Origin: an uncultured Paracoccaceae bacterium
GTDB taxonomy: Bacteria > Pseudomonadota > Alphaproteobacteria > Rhodobacterales > Rhodobacteraceae
Assembly: GCA_943787785.1 (NCBI GenBank)
Contig: CALSNT010000003.1
Location: 310,001 to 374,000 of the forward strand
Reading direction: 5' to 3'
DNA length: 64,000 nt
In this document: positions 34,914 to 43,982 of the stretch, piece after piece
How the letters are laid out: each line of letters starts with the position of its first letter
Numbering within the stretch: the stretch's first letter is position 1
Translations under genes and position numbers: made by a program
Notes under the pieces: model-generated
Seen by the model: only the letters and a program-made list of their open reading frames with translations
What the model was told of the DNA's origin: nothing
Database searches by the model: none

Positions 34914-35926
34914 ACCGCACACTGATCATCCTGCGTGCCGGTCCCGGCCTTACAGTGCAGGATCATGGGCGCTCGGGCTTGCTGGACCGCGGGCTTTCTG
35001 TTGGCGGCGCTGCGGATCAACGCGCTCTAGCTGAAGGGGCCGCACTGCTGGGGCAGGGGGCGCAGCTCGCAGCGTTGGAAATGGCCGGGATGGGCGGTGA
35101 GTTTGCGGTGACCGCGTCAAGCCGCATCGCCCTGACGGGCGCGCCTATGCGCGCCACGCTAGACGGCGAGCCACTGGTCTGGAACGCCAGCCACGCGATA
35201 GCGCCAAGTCAGCGCCTCAGCATTGGCCCGGCGACAAGCGGCGTCTACGGCTACTTACATTTTGGCGGTGGCATCGACCTGCCACCACAGATGGGTGCGC
35301 GCTCGGCGCATCTGACAGCAGGGATCGGGGCGCTGCTTGCTGACGGTGATCGCTTGGCGCTTGGCGAAGACACCGGAACGCTTACTGGCCTAATCCTGCC
35401 CGTCGAGGATCGTTTCTCTGGCGGCTCTCTCCGGGTTGTCCCGAGCATCCAGACCGAAAATTTCAGTAAGGCCGATCATCAACGCTTCGCCCAAACCGAG
35501 TTCACGCGTGATCCGCGCGGCAACCGCATGGGCGTGCGGCTGGCCTTCGAGGGGGCTCCGTTTCAGGTCGAGGATCAGCTTGGCATCGTCTCGGAAATCA
35601 TCGTGCCCGGCGACATCCAGATCACCGGTGATGGTGCACCGTTCATCCTGCTTGGCGAATGCCAAACCATCGGAGGCTACCCGCGTATCGCAACCGTCAT
35701 CCCCACCGACCTGCCGCGCGTTGCACAGGCCGCTCCGGGTGCGGCATTCAGTTTCGAGTTTATCACCCGCGCCGAGGGCTTCGCTGCAATCAAGGCCGAT
35801 GCCGAGGCGCGGGCCGCGCTGTCGTCACGCGTTGCTCCGCTGGTCCGTGATCCGCGCGACATTTCCGATCTTTTGAGCTATGATTTTATCAGCGGCGTCA
35901 CCGATGGAAAGGCAGAGGGCGAATGA
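34910..35926 (+). CDS. pxpC: 5-oxoprolinase subunit PxpC
   Basis: A 338-residue biotin-dependent-carboxyltransferase-like subunit (KipA). Signatures are GPGLTVQDHGRSGLLDRGLSVGGAADQRALAEGAALLG at the N-terminus, YGYLHFGGGIDLPPQMGARSAH in the middle and FILLGECQTIGGYPRIATVI near the C-terminus. It overlaps pxpB and pxpA by 4 nt each, so the three subunits are translationally coupled. Confidence 0.93.
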   Translation: MNRTLIILRAGPGLTVQDHGRSGLLDRGLSVGGAADQRALAEGAALLGQGAQLAALEMAGMGGEFAVTASSRIALTGAPMRATLDGEPLVWNASHAIAPSQRLSIGPATSGVYGYLHFGGGIDLPPQMGARSAHLTAGIGALLADGDRLALGEDTGTLTGLILPVEDRFSGGSLRVVPSIQTENFSKADHQRFAQTEFTRDPRGNRMGVRLAFEGAPFQVEDQLGIVSEIIVPGDIQITGDGAPFILLGECQTIGGYPRIATVIPTDLPRVAQAAPGAAFSFEFITRAEGFAAIKADAEARAALSSRVAPLVRDPRDISDLLSYDFISGVTDGKAEGE

Positions 35927-36684
35927 CCAAGACAGTCGATATTAACGCCGACATGGGCGAAAGTTTCGGCCCATGGGTCATGGGGCGGGACGCTGACCTG
36001 CTGCAAGTTATCAGTTCGGCCAACATCGCTTGCGGGTTTCACGCAGGCGATCCGGATGTGATGGCCGCGACGATGAAGCTGGCGGTCGAAAACGGTGTCG
36101 GTATCGGTGCGCATCCGGGTTTCGGCGACATTCAGGGGTTCGGTCGTCGTCGGATGCAGATGAGCCAAAGTGAGTTGGCGAACTCGGTCCGCTATCAGGT
36201 TGGCGCGGCCCAGGCGATGGCGCGTGCGGCGGGTGGGCAGGTGCGGCACCTGAAGCTGCACGGGGCGATGGCAAATATGGCCTCGGAAGACGAAGCAATG
36301 GCGCAGGCCTGTTACGAGGCAGCGCTGTCCGTTGCGCCTGAGATTATCATCATGGTGCTGGCGGCAACTGCGCAGGAGCGGGCCGTAAAAGCCATCGGCT
36401 GTGCCTTTGCGGGTGAGATTTTTGCGGATCGCGCCTATAACGACGATGCCACGCTGGTGGACCGCAGCTTGCCGGGGGCGGTGATCCACGACGCGGAAAG
36501 TGCCGGGCCGCGCATTGCGCAGATGGTCGAAGAAGGCGCGATCATCACCGAAAGCGGCAAGCGGATCGCGACCCGGATCGATACGGTCTGCTGTCATGGT
36601 GACACCGCCGAAGCGGTGGATTTGGCGAAGTCAGTCAGGGCCAGCCTCGAAGCCGCCGGGATCAGGATTGCCGCGTTCGGGTAG
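35923..36684 (+). CDS. pxpA: 5-oxoprolinase subunit PxpA (LamB/YcsF)
   Basis: A 253-residue LamB/YcsF-family subunit. The N-terminus VDINADMGESFGPWVMGRDADLL and SSANIACGFHAGDPDVM are family hallmarks; GIGAHPGFGDIQGFGRRRM and VRHLKLHGAMANMA follow. It completes the pxpBCA operon. The glutamate produced could be used by the glutamate dehydrogenase encoded 6 kb away. Confidence 0.94.
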   Translation: MTKTVDINADMGESFGPWVMGRDADLLQVISSANIACGFHAGDPDVMAATMKLAVENGVGIGAHPGFGDIQGFGRRRMQMSQSELANSVRYQVGAAQAMARAAGGQVRHLKLHGAMANMASEDEAMAQACYEAALSVAPEIIIMVLAATAQERAVKAIGCAFAGEIFADRAYNDDATLVDRSLPGAVIHDAESAGPRIAQMVEEGAIITESGKRIATRIDTVCCHGDTAEAVDLAKSVRASLEAAGIRIAAFG

Positions 36685-36694
36685 AGAACTCTAT

Positions 36695-36720
36695 GCCTTT
36701 GGCGAGGATACTTCCGAACC
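36695..36720 (+). terminator. Diverged gene-end motif after pxpA
   Basis: GCCTTTGGCGAGGATACTTC, starting 11 nt after the pxpA stop, aligns with GCCTCAGGCGGGGATATTTC found after nusB, and both continue with a CCAATGAT block. Likely a transcript-end element. Confidence 0.45.
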
Positions 36721-36757
36721 AATGATTGTGGGGCGAAGCGTGCGGGTTTTGGCGGGG

Positions 36758-38044
36758 CTAAACTTCTTCTATTCGGATCGCCACGGGGTCGGAGTCCAGC
36801 ACGCCTGTTGCGCCCATCCCAGCCAGCGCACCGTCGAGCGCGGCCCGTGTCGTCTTGTGGGTAACGATCAACACCGGAGCGGTGGTGTCGGTGTGTCCAT
36901 ACTGGCGCATCCGGTCGATGGAAATCCCGGCCTCACCCAGCACGGTGGCAATTTTGGCCAGCGCGCCCGGTTTGTCGAGTAGGGCCATGCGCAGGTAGAA
37001 CGGCGCGGCGGCGGCACTTTCGGCTGCAGGCGCTTTTGTAAGATTGCTGGCGGGTTGTCCGAAGGTTGGCAGGCGCAGTCCACGCGCCAGGTCCATCACA
37101 TCGGACATGACTGCGCTTGCGGTAGGACCTTCGCCAGCTCCGGGGCCGGACATGACGATTTGACCAACGGCATCGCCTTCGACCACGACCATATTCGTCG
37201 CATTTTCCAGCTGACCCAGCGGTGAATTTGCAGGCACAAGGCAGGGCGACATCCGTTGTTCCAGCCCACGCCCGGTCATCCTCGCCACACCGAGCAACTT
37301 TACGCGATAACCCATATCGGCGGCCTGCTCGATATCCTCAATCGAGATCCGCTCGATCCCCTCAATCTCGATCCCGTCGAAGTCCACCTGAGTCCCAAAC
37401 GCAATCGAGGCCAAAAGCGCGAGCTTGTGACCAGCATCAATCCCACCCACGTCCAGCGTTGGGTCGGCTTCGAGATAGCCAAGGTCACTGGCCTCGGCGA
37501 AGACATCGCCATAGGGCAGGCTGGCGCGCTCCATCCGGGTTAGGATGTAGTTGCAGGTGCCGTTCATCACACCCATCACGCGGGTCGCCTGATTGCCGGC
37601 AAGTCCTTCCGTCAGGGCCTTGATGATCGGAATGCCGCCTGCCACGGCAGCTTCAAAACGCAGGGCGCGCCCCGCAGCCTCGGCTGCTTCAGCCAAGGGT
37701 TGGCCGTGGTGCGCCAGCAGCGCTTTGTTGGCCGTTACGACGTCTTTGCCAGTCGCAATTGCGGCTTCGACAGCGGCTTTTGCAGGCCCATCATCGCCAC
37801 CAATCAATTCGACAAAAACGTCGACATCGTCACGCTGCGCGAGGGCAACCGGATCATCTTCCCAAGCATAGGCGTTCAACCGCAACCCCCGGTCTTTGTC
37901 GCGCGAGCGGGCCGAGATAGCCGTGATTTGAATCTGTCGGCCCGCGCGTGCGGCCAGAAGATCGGCATGGCGCTGGGCGATGCGGACGACGCCGCCGCCG
38001 ACGGTGCCAAGACCCGCGATGCCAAGGCGAAGGGGGCTGGTCAT
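36758..38044 (-). CDS. hom: Homoserine dehydrogenase
   Basis: Reduces aspartate semialdehyde to homoserine in the Thr/Met/Ile pathway. The 428-residue protein starts at MTSPLRLGIAGLGTVGGGVVRIA (Rossmann motif GLGTVG). Catalytic region: EAAVAGGIPIIKALTEGLAGNQ, followed by MNGTCNYILTRMERASLPYGDVFAEASDLGYLEADPTLDV with the substrate Asp/Glu/Lys network. An ACT domain (DKPGALAKIATVLGEAGISI, ~345-428) suggests threonine feedback. The longer in-frame start upstream is not supported. Confidence 0.95.
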   Translation of the reverse strand: MTSPLRLGIAGLGTVGGGVVRIAQRHADLLAARAGRQIQITAISARSRDKDRGLRLNAYAWEDDPVALAQRDDVDVFVELIGGDDGPAKAAVEAAIATGKDVVTANKALLAHHGQPLAEAAEAAGRALRFEAAVAGGIPIIKALTEGLAGNQATRVMGVMNGTCNYILTRMERASLPYGDVFAEASDLGYLEADPTLDVGGIDAGHKLALLASIAFGTQVDFDGIEIEGIERISIEDIEQAADMGYRVKLLGVARMTGRGLEQRMSPCLVPANSPLGQLENATNMVVVEGDAVGQIVMSGPGAGEGPTASAVMSDVMDLARGLRLPTFGQPASNLTKAPAAESAAAAPFYLRMALLDKPGALAKIATVLGEAGISIDRMRQYGHTDTTAPVLIVTHKTTRAALDGALAGMGATGVLDSDPVAIRIEEV

Positions 38045-38103
38045 GAGGGACTCTCGTGCGTTGGAACTGTCGTGGGGTGGTGTGGTCGCCTTGGTGCGGG
38101 GCG

Positions 38104-38418
38104 TCAACCCTGCAGGCGGTTGATCGCAGCGCGCATCCGGGTCAGCGTCGCGGTGTCAACGACAGGGCGGCGCAGGACGATAGCGCGGGCGCGCAAGTTG
38201 GCCACGCGCGCTTCAAGATTGCTTACCGTTGCATCAGTGGCGCGCGCGGGGGCTGTATCGACGCCCGCCAGAATGCCGGTAATAGGAACCAACCGCGGGT
38301 ATTCCGAACGCATCGCGGCAGGCTCGGATGCGCCATCAACCATTGGATAGCTGAAGTCGCAGCCAGCAAGCACGGTCGCGCCGACAACAATCCCCAGAAA
38401 TACACTTAACCTTTTCAT
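38104..38418 (-). CDS. Small predicted lipoprotein
   Basis: A 104-residue protein with a type II signal sequence: MKRLSVFLGIVVGATVLAGC, where LAGC is the lipobox and C20 the lipidated residue. The mature part is Ala/Arg-rich and probably helical (VSNLEARVANLRARAIVLRR). No domain recognised. It lies 59 bp upstream of hom on the same strand. Confidence 0.65.
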   Translation of the reverse strand: MKRLSVFLGIVVGATVLAGCDFSYPMVDGASEPAAMRSEYPRLVPITGILAGVDTAPARATDATVSNLEARVANLRARAIVLRRPVVDTATLTRMRAAINRLQG

Positions 38419-38508
38419 GAGCGTGACCCTAGCTTGCACCACCTGCTCAGGCAAGCGCTTCGCGTTTATGCACTGGTCGGGTCGGGGTCTGCACAATATA
38501 GAAATGCG

Positions 38509-38994
38509 ATGAGCGATCCTTTAGCCACTTTGACTCCCTCGCCGATGCGGCGACTTTTCGCAGTAGGCGCATTGGGCGGGCTGGGCATCCTGACGCTGTG
38601 GCTGCCGTTTGCCACCCCGCCAGAGACGATTTACATCCAAGGCCTCTTGATCGCACTTGGCCTATTCTTCGTGTTCTTGGCGACGCGCCTTTGGGCCGCA
38701 ACGGGACGTCAGGTTCTTCTGACCGAAGAAGGCCTGTTCGATACCTCCGGCATCACCATTGCCGAGATCGACCAGATCGAGCGCGTTGACCGCAGTCCCT
38801 TTGCCATCAAACCTTCGAACGGTTTTGTTGCCGTGACACGCGACCCGCTGGGGGGCGGCTGGGCGCCCGGTCTGTGGTGGCGTGTGGGACGACGGATTGG
38901 TGTCGGTGGCGTCACCCCTGCCTCTCAGGGAAAAGGGATGGCCGACGTGCTGGCGGTGATCCTTGCCGAGCGCGCTGAGGCCGCAAAGCTCTAG
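38509..38994 (+). CDS. Membrane protein with PH-like C-terminal part
   Basis: A 161-residue protein with two hydrophobic helices (residues ~17-35 and ~41-62) followed by a beta-rich segment (QVLLTEEGLFDTSGITIAEIDQIERVDR) reminiscent of bacterial PH-like membrane proteins. ATG 38509 is the first sensible start. Function unknown. Its stop overlaps the stop of the converging pilin-like gene by 3 nt. Confidence 0.62.
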   Translation: MSDPLATLTPSPMRRLFAVGALGGLGILTLWLPFATPPETIYIQGLLIALGLFFVFLATRLWAATGRQVLLTEEGLFDTSGITIAEIDQIERVDRSPFAIKPSNGFVAVTRDPLGGGWAPGLWWRVGRRIGVGGVTPASQGKGMADVLAVILAERAEAAKL

Positions 38995-39265
38995 CCTGCC
39001 AACCGGAAATAGGTGGTGGTGAAATTGTCCTCGGTGCCAGCGCCTTCGCACAGACCCATTTCCATATTCGATGTTCCGCTGATCTCATCACCCGAGATAA
39101 TAGAAGCGCCTTCGATACCATTGGCATTGGCTGAAAAATTGATCGCGCCAGCGCCGATAATCTGACCACCATACATCTGCAGCTTGGAGGCAAAATTTGT
39201 TCCGCCCAGAGTGAGGAGCTGCGCTCCGCCACCTGCTGCGCAGCCGTCGTCTTTGCCCAGTCGAA

Positions 39266-39273
39266 GCCCCTGA
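39266..39273. repeat. Target site duplication, left copy (GCCCCTGA)
   Basis: 8-bp direct repeat flanking the IS; the matching copy is at 40667-40674. The length is normal for IS256-family transposition. Confidence 0.85.
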
Positions 39274-40666
39274 GGTCGTGTCGGGAAGTTGGTGGAAATT
39301 TGAAGGTGGCGTAATCTCCGGGTGAATCAAACCCACCCAATCGGCGGCTGGTACCGCCTTAGGAGATCACGCCATGACCAAGACTACAGACACGAGCCCC
39401 ATTTCGCTACTTGCATGTGAAGAAGGCTTTGATCCGATCGAAGATCGGCTGCGCGCCAACATCCGCGGCACGATCGAGGCCGTTTTCAAGGAAGAACTGG
39501 ACGGCTTTCTTGGCCGTTTGCGGTATGGCCGGGACGCCGAGGCGGTGAAAGGCTATCGCCACGGCCACCGGGACCGTCAGATCACCGGGACATTTGGCAC
39601 CGAGACGATCAGCGTACCCCGCGCCCGGGTTGAAGATGAAGTCGGTAAGGCTAGTGAATGGCGCTCAAAAGCGTTGCCGCGCTACCAGCGCCTGACCAAG
39701 ACGGCCGAAGCGTTGATTGCGTCGATTTATCTCTCGGGCACCAACACGCGGCGTGTGAAGCGCGCGCTGTTTGCGCTGTTCAAGGGGGCTGTCGGCAAAG
39801 ACGTCGTCAGCCGCGCTTGGCGCAAGGTGAAGACCGACTGGGACGCCTGGTGCGCCCGCAGCCTTGCTGATGAGGACATCGTTCGGCTCATCCTTGACGG
39901 CACCGTCATCACGACGCGTCTTGATCGGAAAGCGCAGAACATCTCGGTTCTGGCTGCCATTGGCGTGCGTCGTGATGGGCAGAAAGTATTGCTTTCCATC
40001 ATGAATATGGGCGGGGAGAGCACAGCCGCCTGGCGTCAGTTCATTGACGACCTCGATGCGCGGGGCCTCAAGCGGCCCGAGTTCGTGATGGTTGATGGCG
40101 CGCCGGGATTGGAGGCCGCGCTGGTCGCGTTGTGGGGCCAAGACTTGCCGATCCAACGCTGCACTGTTCACAAGCATCGCAACCTGCTGGCCCACGCCCC
40201 AAAACATATGCACGAGGAGCTGGGCGACGATTATCGCGCCATGATCTACGCTGAAACCGCCGATGAAGTTGAGAAGCAGCGCAAATCCTTTCTACGCAAA
40301 TGGCAGCTCAAGTGTCGAGCGGTCGCAGACAGCCTTGAAGAGGCCGGGGATCGGCTGTTCACCTTCACCCGCCTCGATCCGTCGCAGTGGAAGTCAGCTC
40401 GCACAACCAACGCTATCGAGCGCCTGAACGAGGAGTTTCGCCGCCGGATCAAAACACAGACCGTGCTGCCCTGCGCTGCAACCGTGCCGATGCTGCTTTG
40501 GGCGCTCCTCGCCTCAGGCCAAATCCAGATGCGCAAGGTCGACGGCTGGGAAACGCTCGCGCAACCAATTGAACCAATGACACTTGACCTCGTCGCCTGA
40601 TCAGGCGCAAATCAAAACGCTCGGAGAACGCCGCCGGAGAATTTCCACCACTTTCGAGACACAACC
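39274..40666 (+). mobile_element. IS256-family insertion sequence
   Basis: A 1393-bp element with imperfect terminal inverted repeats at 39274-39300 and 40640-40666 (22 of 27 positions match; the inner half GTGGAAATT is identical). It carries one transposase gene and is flanked by an 8-bp duplication of target GCCCCTGA. It interrupts the TadG-like gene in opposite orientation. The structure is complete, so it may still be mobile. Confidence 0.92.
39374..40600 (+). CDS. IS256-family transposase
   Basis: A 408-residue mutator-type DDE transposase. DDE candidates are the Asp in RLILDGTVITTRLD, the Asp in FVMVDGAPGLEAAL and the Glu in NAIERLNEEFRRRIKTQ. VHKHRNLLAHAPKHMHEEL is the conserved H-rich insertion region. 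The frame is full-length and intact, running from ATG 39374 to TGA 40600 within the inverted repeats. Confidence 0.95.
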   Translation: MTKTTDTSPISLLACEEGFDPIEDRLRANIRGTIEAVFKEELDGFLGRLRYGRDAEAVKGYRHGHRDRQITGTFGTETISVPRARVEDEVGKASEWRSKALPRYQRLTKTAEALIASIYLSGTNTRRVKRALFALFKGAVGKDVVSRAWRKVKTDWDAWCARSLADEDIVRLILDGTVITTRLDRKAQNISVLAAIGVRRDGQKVLLSIMNMGGESTAAWRQFIDDLDARGLKRPEFVMVDGAPGLEAALVALWGQDLPIQRCTVHKHRNLLAHAPKHMHEELGDDYRAMIYAETADEVEKQRKSFLRKWQLKCRAVADSLEEAGDRLFTFTRLDPSQWKSARTTNAIERLNEEFRRRIKTQTVLPCAATVPMLLWALLASGQIQMRKVDGWETLAQPIEPMTLDLVA

Positions 40667-40674
40667 GCCCCTGA
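40667..40674. repeat. Target site duplication, right copy (GCCCCTGA)
   Basis: Right-hand copy of the 8-bp duplication made on IS insertion; identical to 39266-39273. Confidence 0.85.
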
Positions 40675-41728
40675 GGAGATTTGAAAGAGTTGGCGCTGGT
40701 GCTGATTGTGAAAATCAGTGAGTCTTCCATCGCACCGCCGTTCTTAAATGTCACGGCGCAGTCGGTTATGATCGCGACCTTCGTCAAGGTGGTGTTCTTG
40801 GCGATGGTCAGGCCCTGGTTCCCGTTGCAGTTTACCCACGTGACGCGATTGTCGGCAAAGTCGCTGTCGTCATATGTGCCGCCCGAATTGATCGTGTCGA
40901 GCGTCGAAGTGTCGGTAACATAGGACGGCCAGTGCTCCGAGTTGGAATTGAGATTGTACAAGTCACTGAAGATATCTGGCAAATCGTCGATGATATCGAG
41001 TGAAAATTCATCCTCTCCTAGGGCATCGGCAAGTCCGGGATTCTGGGCCCACCCATTGCCCGGAATGACCAGATCGCCTTTGTTGGGCATCGTTACACGG
41101 GTCCCGGATTCAAAGTAGTTGTGGTTCTGTAGCTCAACGTGACCGTTGGAGTGAATGCAGAAATCATTGAGGAAATCATTGTTGGATCGCAAGTCGACAA
41201 GATTCTCGGCCACGAAACCCTCGTTCAGACAGTTCCGCTTGTATGTTTCATAGACCGCCCGCGTGCGAACGTCGAAAGTCCCAAAGCCGACAAGGTGCAG
41301 CAAGAATGCCGAGACCGGATTGGACTTGGAAGAAAGGCTGGAGGTTTCGACCAATACCCCAGTTTTGGAATTGGCACTGGGTTTGAACACCTCAGTGGAC
41401 GCATTCCACGCACCGAATTGAACATCGGCAGCCGTAAGAACTGAACCGTGCCGCCCAGTGGGCATCGTGCCAGAGGCCAGCTCGATTGCTTTGACTTTTG
41501 CAGCTCCCTCGGTTGCGTTCTGTCGGGTGACGATAGCCGCATGGGCCGCAACGTCTGCGGTGACCTGCAAGTGCGTTCGATGCGTGATCAGATTGGCGAA
41601 GTCGATGGCGATGCCGCCGACGATGACCATGCCAAGGAACAGATAGAGGCCGAATATGGTCAAACCGCCGTCTTCGGATGTTTTGTAAAGCTCGCTGAAT
41701 TTCGTGTCGGCGGTGGAAACGAACATGA

Positions 41729-42160
41729 TCAGCTCTCAATCAAATGTTGCGAGCTAATCGTGACGGTCGCGTTGACCAGTGCCGCCATGAACCCGACCGC
41801 ATCCAGATCATTTGCAGGAATGGACGCAACGGTTGTGATGATACCGCCGCTTTCGACCGCCGAAGCCGTCGCATTTGCCGACATATTGGAAAGCGCGGCT
41901 ATGATGGCGTTTTCAAGGTCAGTGGTCGAATCGAACCGATCCAGTGAATAGGCGCGATTGGCATCCTGAACGACGCGCCGCATCTGCGCTTGCCCTGCGA
42001 AAATCAGGGCCACATCTGCAACCATTGTGAAGACTACCATAAACAATGGAAGCCAGAGGATCGCTTCGATCGTTGCCGTGCCTTCATCGTTATCGGGAAA
42101 TTTTCTGGCGCGGCTGAAGAGTGTTCGACCCAAACGTTTCACGTCGTCTGAATTTTTCAT
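41729..42160 (-). CDS. TadE-like pseudopilin
   Basis: A 143-residue protein with the TadE signature: a short charged N-terminus followed by DNDEGTATIEAILWLPLFMVVFTMVADVALI, where the Glu five residues after the conserved Gly marks the prepilin-like segment. GGAGGG lies eight bases upstream of ATG 42160. It is the first gene of a two-gene operon with the TadG-like gene (2-nt gap). No other tad genes are in the window, so this is a satellite pair. Confidence 0.85.
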   Translation of the reverse strand: MKNSDDVKRLGRTLFSRARKFPDNDEGTATIEAILWLPLFMVVFTMVADVALIFAGQAQMRRVVQDANRAYSLDRFDSTTDLENAIIAALSNMSANATASAVESGGIITTVASIPANDLDAVGFMAALVNATVTISSQHLIES

Positions 42161-42434
42161 CTGGCAGCCCTCCAATTTTCTGATGCTCTACTTGGTTCGG
42201 CGGATAGCTCTGCGAAACCATGACAGTCATTGGTAAATGCAGTGACAAATTCGTATGTTTCGCGACAAGAGAATTGTTCAAAGGTGAGTCTTTTTTGAAC
42301 CGGATTCTAATCTCCTGTTCATGTAAACGAATCAGACTCGACGGCTCTGGGTCAGGAGATTCCGGTAACACTGTTCGTCCTGAACATGGCAACATGCGGC
42401 GAATCGCCCGTTTTTTGCTGGGCTGTCTTACCGG

Positions 42435-43874
42435 ATGAAACAAATGACACCCGCAGGTGAACCAAGCTTTCGCGAATCCGTAGACATCATGTTCGGTCGA
42501 GCGGTCGACAAGATGGACCTGTCGCCCGGCCTGAAGAAAAAAATCCAGATATGTAACGCCACCTATACCGTTCGCTTCGGTGTGCGGTTACGTGGCGACA
42601 TCCATACGTTCACAGGCTACCGCTCGGTCCATTCTGAACACATGGAGCCCGTCAAAGGCGGTATCCGGTACTCGCTGGGTGTAAATCAGGACGAGGTTGA
42701 AGCACTCGCCGCCCTGATGACGTACAAATGCGCGCTGGTCGAAACTCCGTTCGGTGGCTCCAAAGGCGGGCTTTGCATCGATCCGCGCGAGTATGAGGAG
42801 CATGAGCTGGAAAACATCACTCGCCGCTTCGCCTATGAACTGGCCAAGCGCGATCTGATCCATCCGTCTCAGAACGTGCCGGCCCCCGACATGGGCACCG
42901 GAGAGCGGGAAATGGCCTGGATTGCTGACCAATACGCCCGGATGAACACCACGGACATTAACGCCAAAGCCTGTGTCACGGGCAAACCGCCGCATGCCGG
43001 TGGCATTCAGGGTCGCACCGAGGCAACCGGTCGCGGTGTGCAATACGCATTGCAGGAATTCTTCCGTCATCCAGAGGATATGAAAGCGGCCGGCATGACC
43101 GGCACACTTTCTGACAAACGAGTAATCGTGCAGGGCCTCGGAAACGTGGGCTATCACGCCGCGAAGTTTCTTTCTGAGGAAGACGGTTCCGTCATCGTCG
43201 CGGTGATAGAGCGTGACGGCGCAATCCATGACGAAGAAGGCATCAATATTGAAGAACTGCGCGCTTGGATCGGCGATCACGGCGGTGTCTCCGGTTATCC
43301 AAAGGGGTCGTACGTGCAGGACGGCGCGGCAGCGCTTGAATACGAGTGCGACATCCTAATCCCGGCGGCGCTAGAAGGCGTCATTAACAAGGGCAATGCC
43401 AAGAACATCAAAGCTCCGCTGATCATCGAGGCTGCAAACGGGCCGGTAACTGCTGGGGCAGATGAGATTTTGCGAGCGAAGGGCACTGTCATCATTCCCG
43501 ACATGTATGCCAACGCGGGCGGTGTGACCGTCAGCTATTTCGAATGGGTCAAGAACCTTAGCCACATCCGCTTCGGCCGGATGCAACGGCGACAGGAAGA
43601 GGCGCGGCACCAGTTGATCGTTGACGAACTGCACCGCCTTGATGAGCATCTGGGTGACAAATGGTCGATGACACCGAACTTCAAAGAAAAATACCTGCGC
43701 GGTGCAGGGGAACTTGAACTGGTGCGCTCGGGCCTTGATGACACCATGCGCGGCGCCTATCAGTCGATGGCCGAGGTCTGGCATTCGCGTGACGACGTCG
43801 AAGACCTGCGCACTGCGGCCTTCATTGTCGCGATTGGCCGGGTGGCAAGTGCGTACAAGGCGAAGGGACTATGA
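42435..43874 (+). CDS. gdhA: Glu/Leu/Phe/Val-type dehydrogenase, glutamate dehydrogenase
   Basis: Reversibly deaminates glutamate to 2-oxoglutarate. The 479-residue protein has HMEPVKGGIRYSLGVNQDEVEALAALMTYK (first catalytic Lys), VETPFGGSKGGLCIDPREY (second Lys) and NVPAPDMGTGEREMAWIADQY (Asp), then RVIVQGLGNVGYHAAKFLSEED as the nucleotide-binding fold. AASGI-like loops are short, consistent with an NAD enzyme. It is preceded by a 274-bp region rich in GANTC sites and followed by an intrinsic terminator. Confidence 0.93.
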   Translation: MKQMTPAGEPSFRESVDIMFGRAVDKMDLSPGLKKKIQICNATYTVRFGVRLRGDIHTFTGYRSVHSEHMEPVKGGIRYSLGVNQDEVEALAALMTYKCALVETPFGGSKGGLCIDPREYEEHELENITRRFAYELAKRDLIHPSQNVPAPDMGTGEREMAWIADQYARMNTTDINAKACVTGKPPHAGGIQGRTEATGRGVQYALQEFFRHPEDMKAAGMTGTLSDKRVIVQGLGNVGYHAAKFLSEEDGSVIVAVIERDGAIHDEEGINIEELRAWIGDHGGVSGYPKGSYVQDGAAALEYECDILIPAALEGVINKGNAKNIKAPLIIEAANGPVTAGADEILRAKGTVIIPDMYANAGGVTVSYFEWVKNLSHIRFGRMQRRQEEARHQLIVDELHRLDEHLGDKWSMTPNFKEKYLRGAGELELVRSGLDDTMRGAYQSMAEVWHSRDDVEDLRTAAFIVAIGRVASAYKAKGL

Positions 43875-43883
43875 CTCGACGCG

Positions 43884-43916
43884 CCTTCGCCTGAATTTAG
43901 AGCGAAGGGGCTTTTT
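43884..43916 (+). terminator. Intrinsic terminator of gdhA
   Basis: CCTTCGC and GCGAAGG form a 7-bp stem around an 11-nt loop, followed by GGC and five T, starting 10 nt after the gdhA stop. Confidence 0.8.
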
Positions 43917-43982
43917 GCGGCGATGCCCAAGACGGGCGTTTGGGTCGGTTAGAATTTCCGCAGATCTTGCAGATCGGGCAGT

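Larger units (their letters stand above)
38991..41726 (-). pseudogene. TadG-like pilus/envelope protein, interrupted by IS256-family element
   Basis: The N-terminal part (41726 down to 40667) encodes a Tad-type protein: ELYKTSEDGGLTIFGLYLFLGMVIVGGIAIDFANL is the TadE/TadG transmembrane start, followed by VTADVAAHAAIVTRQNA. The C-terminal part (39265 down to 38991) ends SNMEMGLCEGAG...YFRLAG. Between them sits an IS element flanked by an 8-bp duplication. Removing the element (1393 bp) and one duplication gives 1335 bp, exactly 445 codons in one frame across the junction (SPQG|LRLGKDDG), so the gene was intact before insertion. It follows the TadE-like gene by 2 nt. Confidence 0.85.
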
